A stretch of 64,000 nt of DNA from Nostoc parmelioides FACHB-3921 (GTDB lineage Bacteria; Cyanobacteriota; Cyanobacteriia; Cyanobacteriales; Nostocaceae): assembly GCF_014696625.1 (NCBI RefSeq), contig NZ_JACJQL010000002.1, positions 124,001 through 188,000 of the forward strand, written 5' to 3'. The translations under genes and the position numbers were made by a program. Below the pieces are notes generated by a model that was not told the origin of the DNA, searched no databases, and was given only the letters and a program-made list of their open reading frames with translations. Of the stretch, positions 63,535 through 64,000 are shown in pieces (positions within the stretch are counted from its first letter, which is position 1; every line of letters begins with the position of its first letter).

Positions 63535-64000
63535 ATGCTTTCTATCGAACGGATAATTTATTGCATAAATCAAAATTGTGATAACCCGATTAATTTTGCG
63601 GGAGAACGTGTTTGCGCTAGTTGTCAAACTCCTTTAGTTCACCGTTATCTTTGGGCTACTGGCTCATTAGCAACCGAGATTCCACTAGGTACAAAAGTAT
63701 CAGATAGATATGAGGTAATAGGACAACAGGTTTGGCTGGACACTCGACCGGGATTATTACCAGAAGTACCTGAAGAATTGCCGCCGGATGTTATTCCTTA
63801 TCTTCGCTTATATCCAGAGCGATCGCATCTCCCCCAAGTCTATGGTTTTGTTACCTCCTCAGCAGAAGGCGCAGACAATATCCTGTTACTAGAAAATGTC
63901 CCTATCGATGAAGAAGGAAATATTTATCCAACTATCATTGATGCCTGGCAAAAAGCCAAACCAGTCAGACAAGTTTACTGGTTATGGCAGATTCTCCAAC
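63535..64000 (+). CDS. Zinc-ribbon protein, likely Ser/Thr phosphatase (PP2C-type), 3' truncated by window edge
   Basis: Translating from ATG at 63535 gives an open frame of 155 codons to the window end. The N terminus is a zinc ribbon: YCINQNCDNPINF and, after a short gap, VCASCQTPLV. It is followed by KVSDRYEVIGQQVWLDTRPG and YLRLYPERSHLPQVYGFV. In Nostoc, proteins with this start belong to a PP2C-type phosphatase group, as I recall; the phosphatase domain is beyond the window. The ribbon resembles that of the kinase at 27416. Confidence 0.65.
   Translation, partial: MLSIERIIYCINQNCDNPINFAGERVCASCQTPLVHRYLWATGSLATEIPLGTKVSDRYEVIGQQVWLDTRPGLLPEVPEELPPDVIPYLRLYPERSHLPQVYGFVTSSAEGADNILLLENVPIDEEGNIYPTIIDAWQKAKPVRQVYWLWQILQ

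Noticed and set aside
63418..63627. 69-codon minus-strand ORF at the window end
   Set aside because: It overlaps the start of the plus-strand zinc-ribbon gene and looks like a shadow.

Overview
This window comes from a heterocyst-forming cyanobacterium of the Nostoc/Anabaena group. Evidence seen directly: very frequent GCGATCGC octamers (HIP1), many heptanucleotide tandem repeats (STRRs, known from Nostocales), a sufBCDS operon divergent from sufR, and an adjacent flavodiiron pair of Flv1/Flv3 type. Several gene groups match what I remember of Anabaena PCC 7120 (treZ-treY-treH beside an amylase, the lactate oxidase, the flv1B-flv3B pair, a Zur-type regulator). The strain itself cannot be named from sequence alone.

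Layout. 1-9.7 kb: the end of a UvrD-type helicase, then the trehalose operon treZ-treY-treH (minus strand), divergent from an alpha-amylase with a starch-binding domain. 9.7-11 kb: a REP-associated (RAYT) transposase embedded in REP palindromes, a dubious small ORF, and tRNA-Leu(CAA). 11-21.3 kb: lactate oxidase, a YefM-YoeB toxin-antitoxin pair with TGTACA operator motifs, an M48 peptidase, murA, tRNA-Leu(CAG), an rRNA/tRNA methyltransferase, and flv1B/flv3B. Lactate oxidase and the flavodiiron pair both reduce O2, so the stretch reads as an oxygen-consuming locus. 21.3-22.6 kb: a gene-poor gap with an NtcA-like site and an 8 x 21-bp tandem array. 22.6-35 kb: glycosyltransferase, cyanophycinase-like peptidase, cysteine desulfurase, peroxiredoxin, a Ser/Thr kinase fused to a beta-helix, ispG, a carboxyl-terminal protease, argC and wecB.

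35-41 kb: sufS, sufD, sufC, sufB and divergent sufR, with two CAAC-N6-GTTG operators between sufB and sufR. 41-50 kb: small conserved proteins, an ABC ATPase, and an NAD operon (pncB, nadD, an NrtR-like regulator, nadE) with a perfect palindrome just upstream of pncB. A 50-residue gene (49949-50101) with its own ribosome site and terminator follows. 50-64 kb: a multi-PAS histidine kinase, a class D beta-lactamase, an LCP protein, an AI-2E-type permease, a large unknown protein with a degenerate HsdR-like N terminus, purS-purQ, zur, an NfeD/SPFH pair and the start of a zinc-ribbon protein.

The strongest structural theme is repeats used as gene spacers. Heptamer STRRs fill the gaps in several operons and supply stop codons (sufD, pncB, SPFH, NfeD) and a start codon (wecB). 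A foldback element occurs three times, once inside the NfeD-SPFH operon. I found no CRISPR array, prophage or large defence island. The best candidates for something undescribed are the 50-aa gene, the RAYT/REP arrangement, the 638-aa HsdR-like protein and the repeat-spacer pattern.
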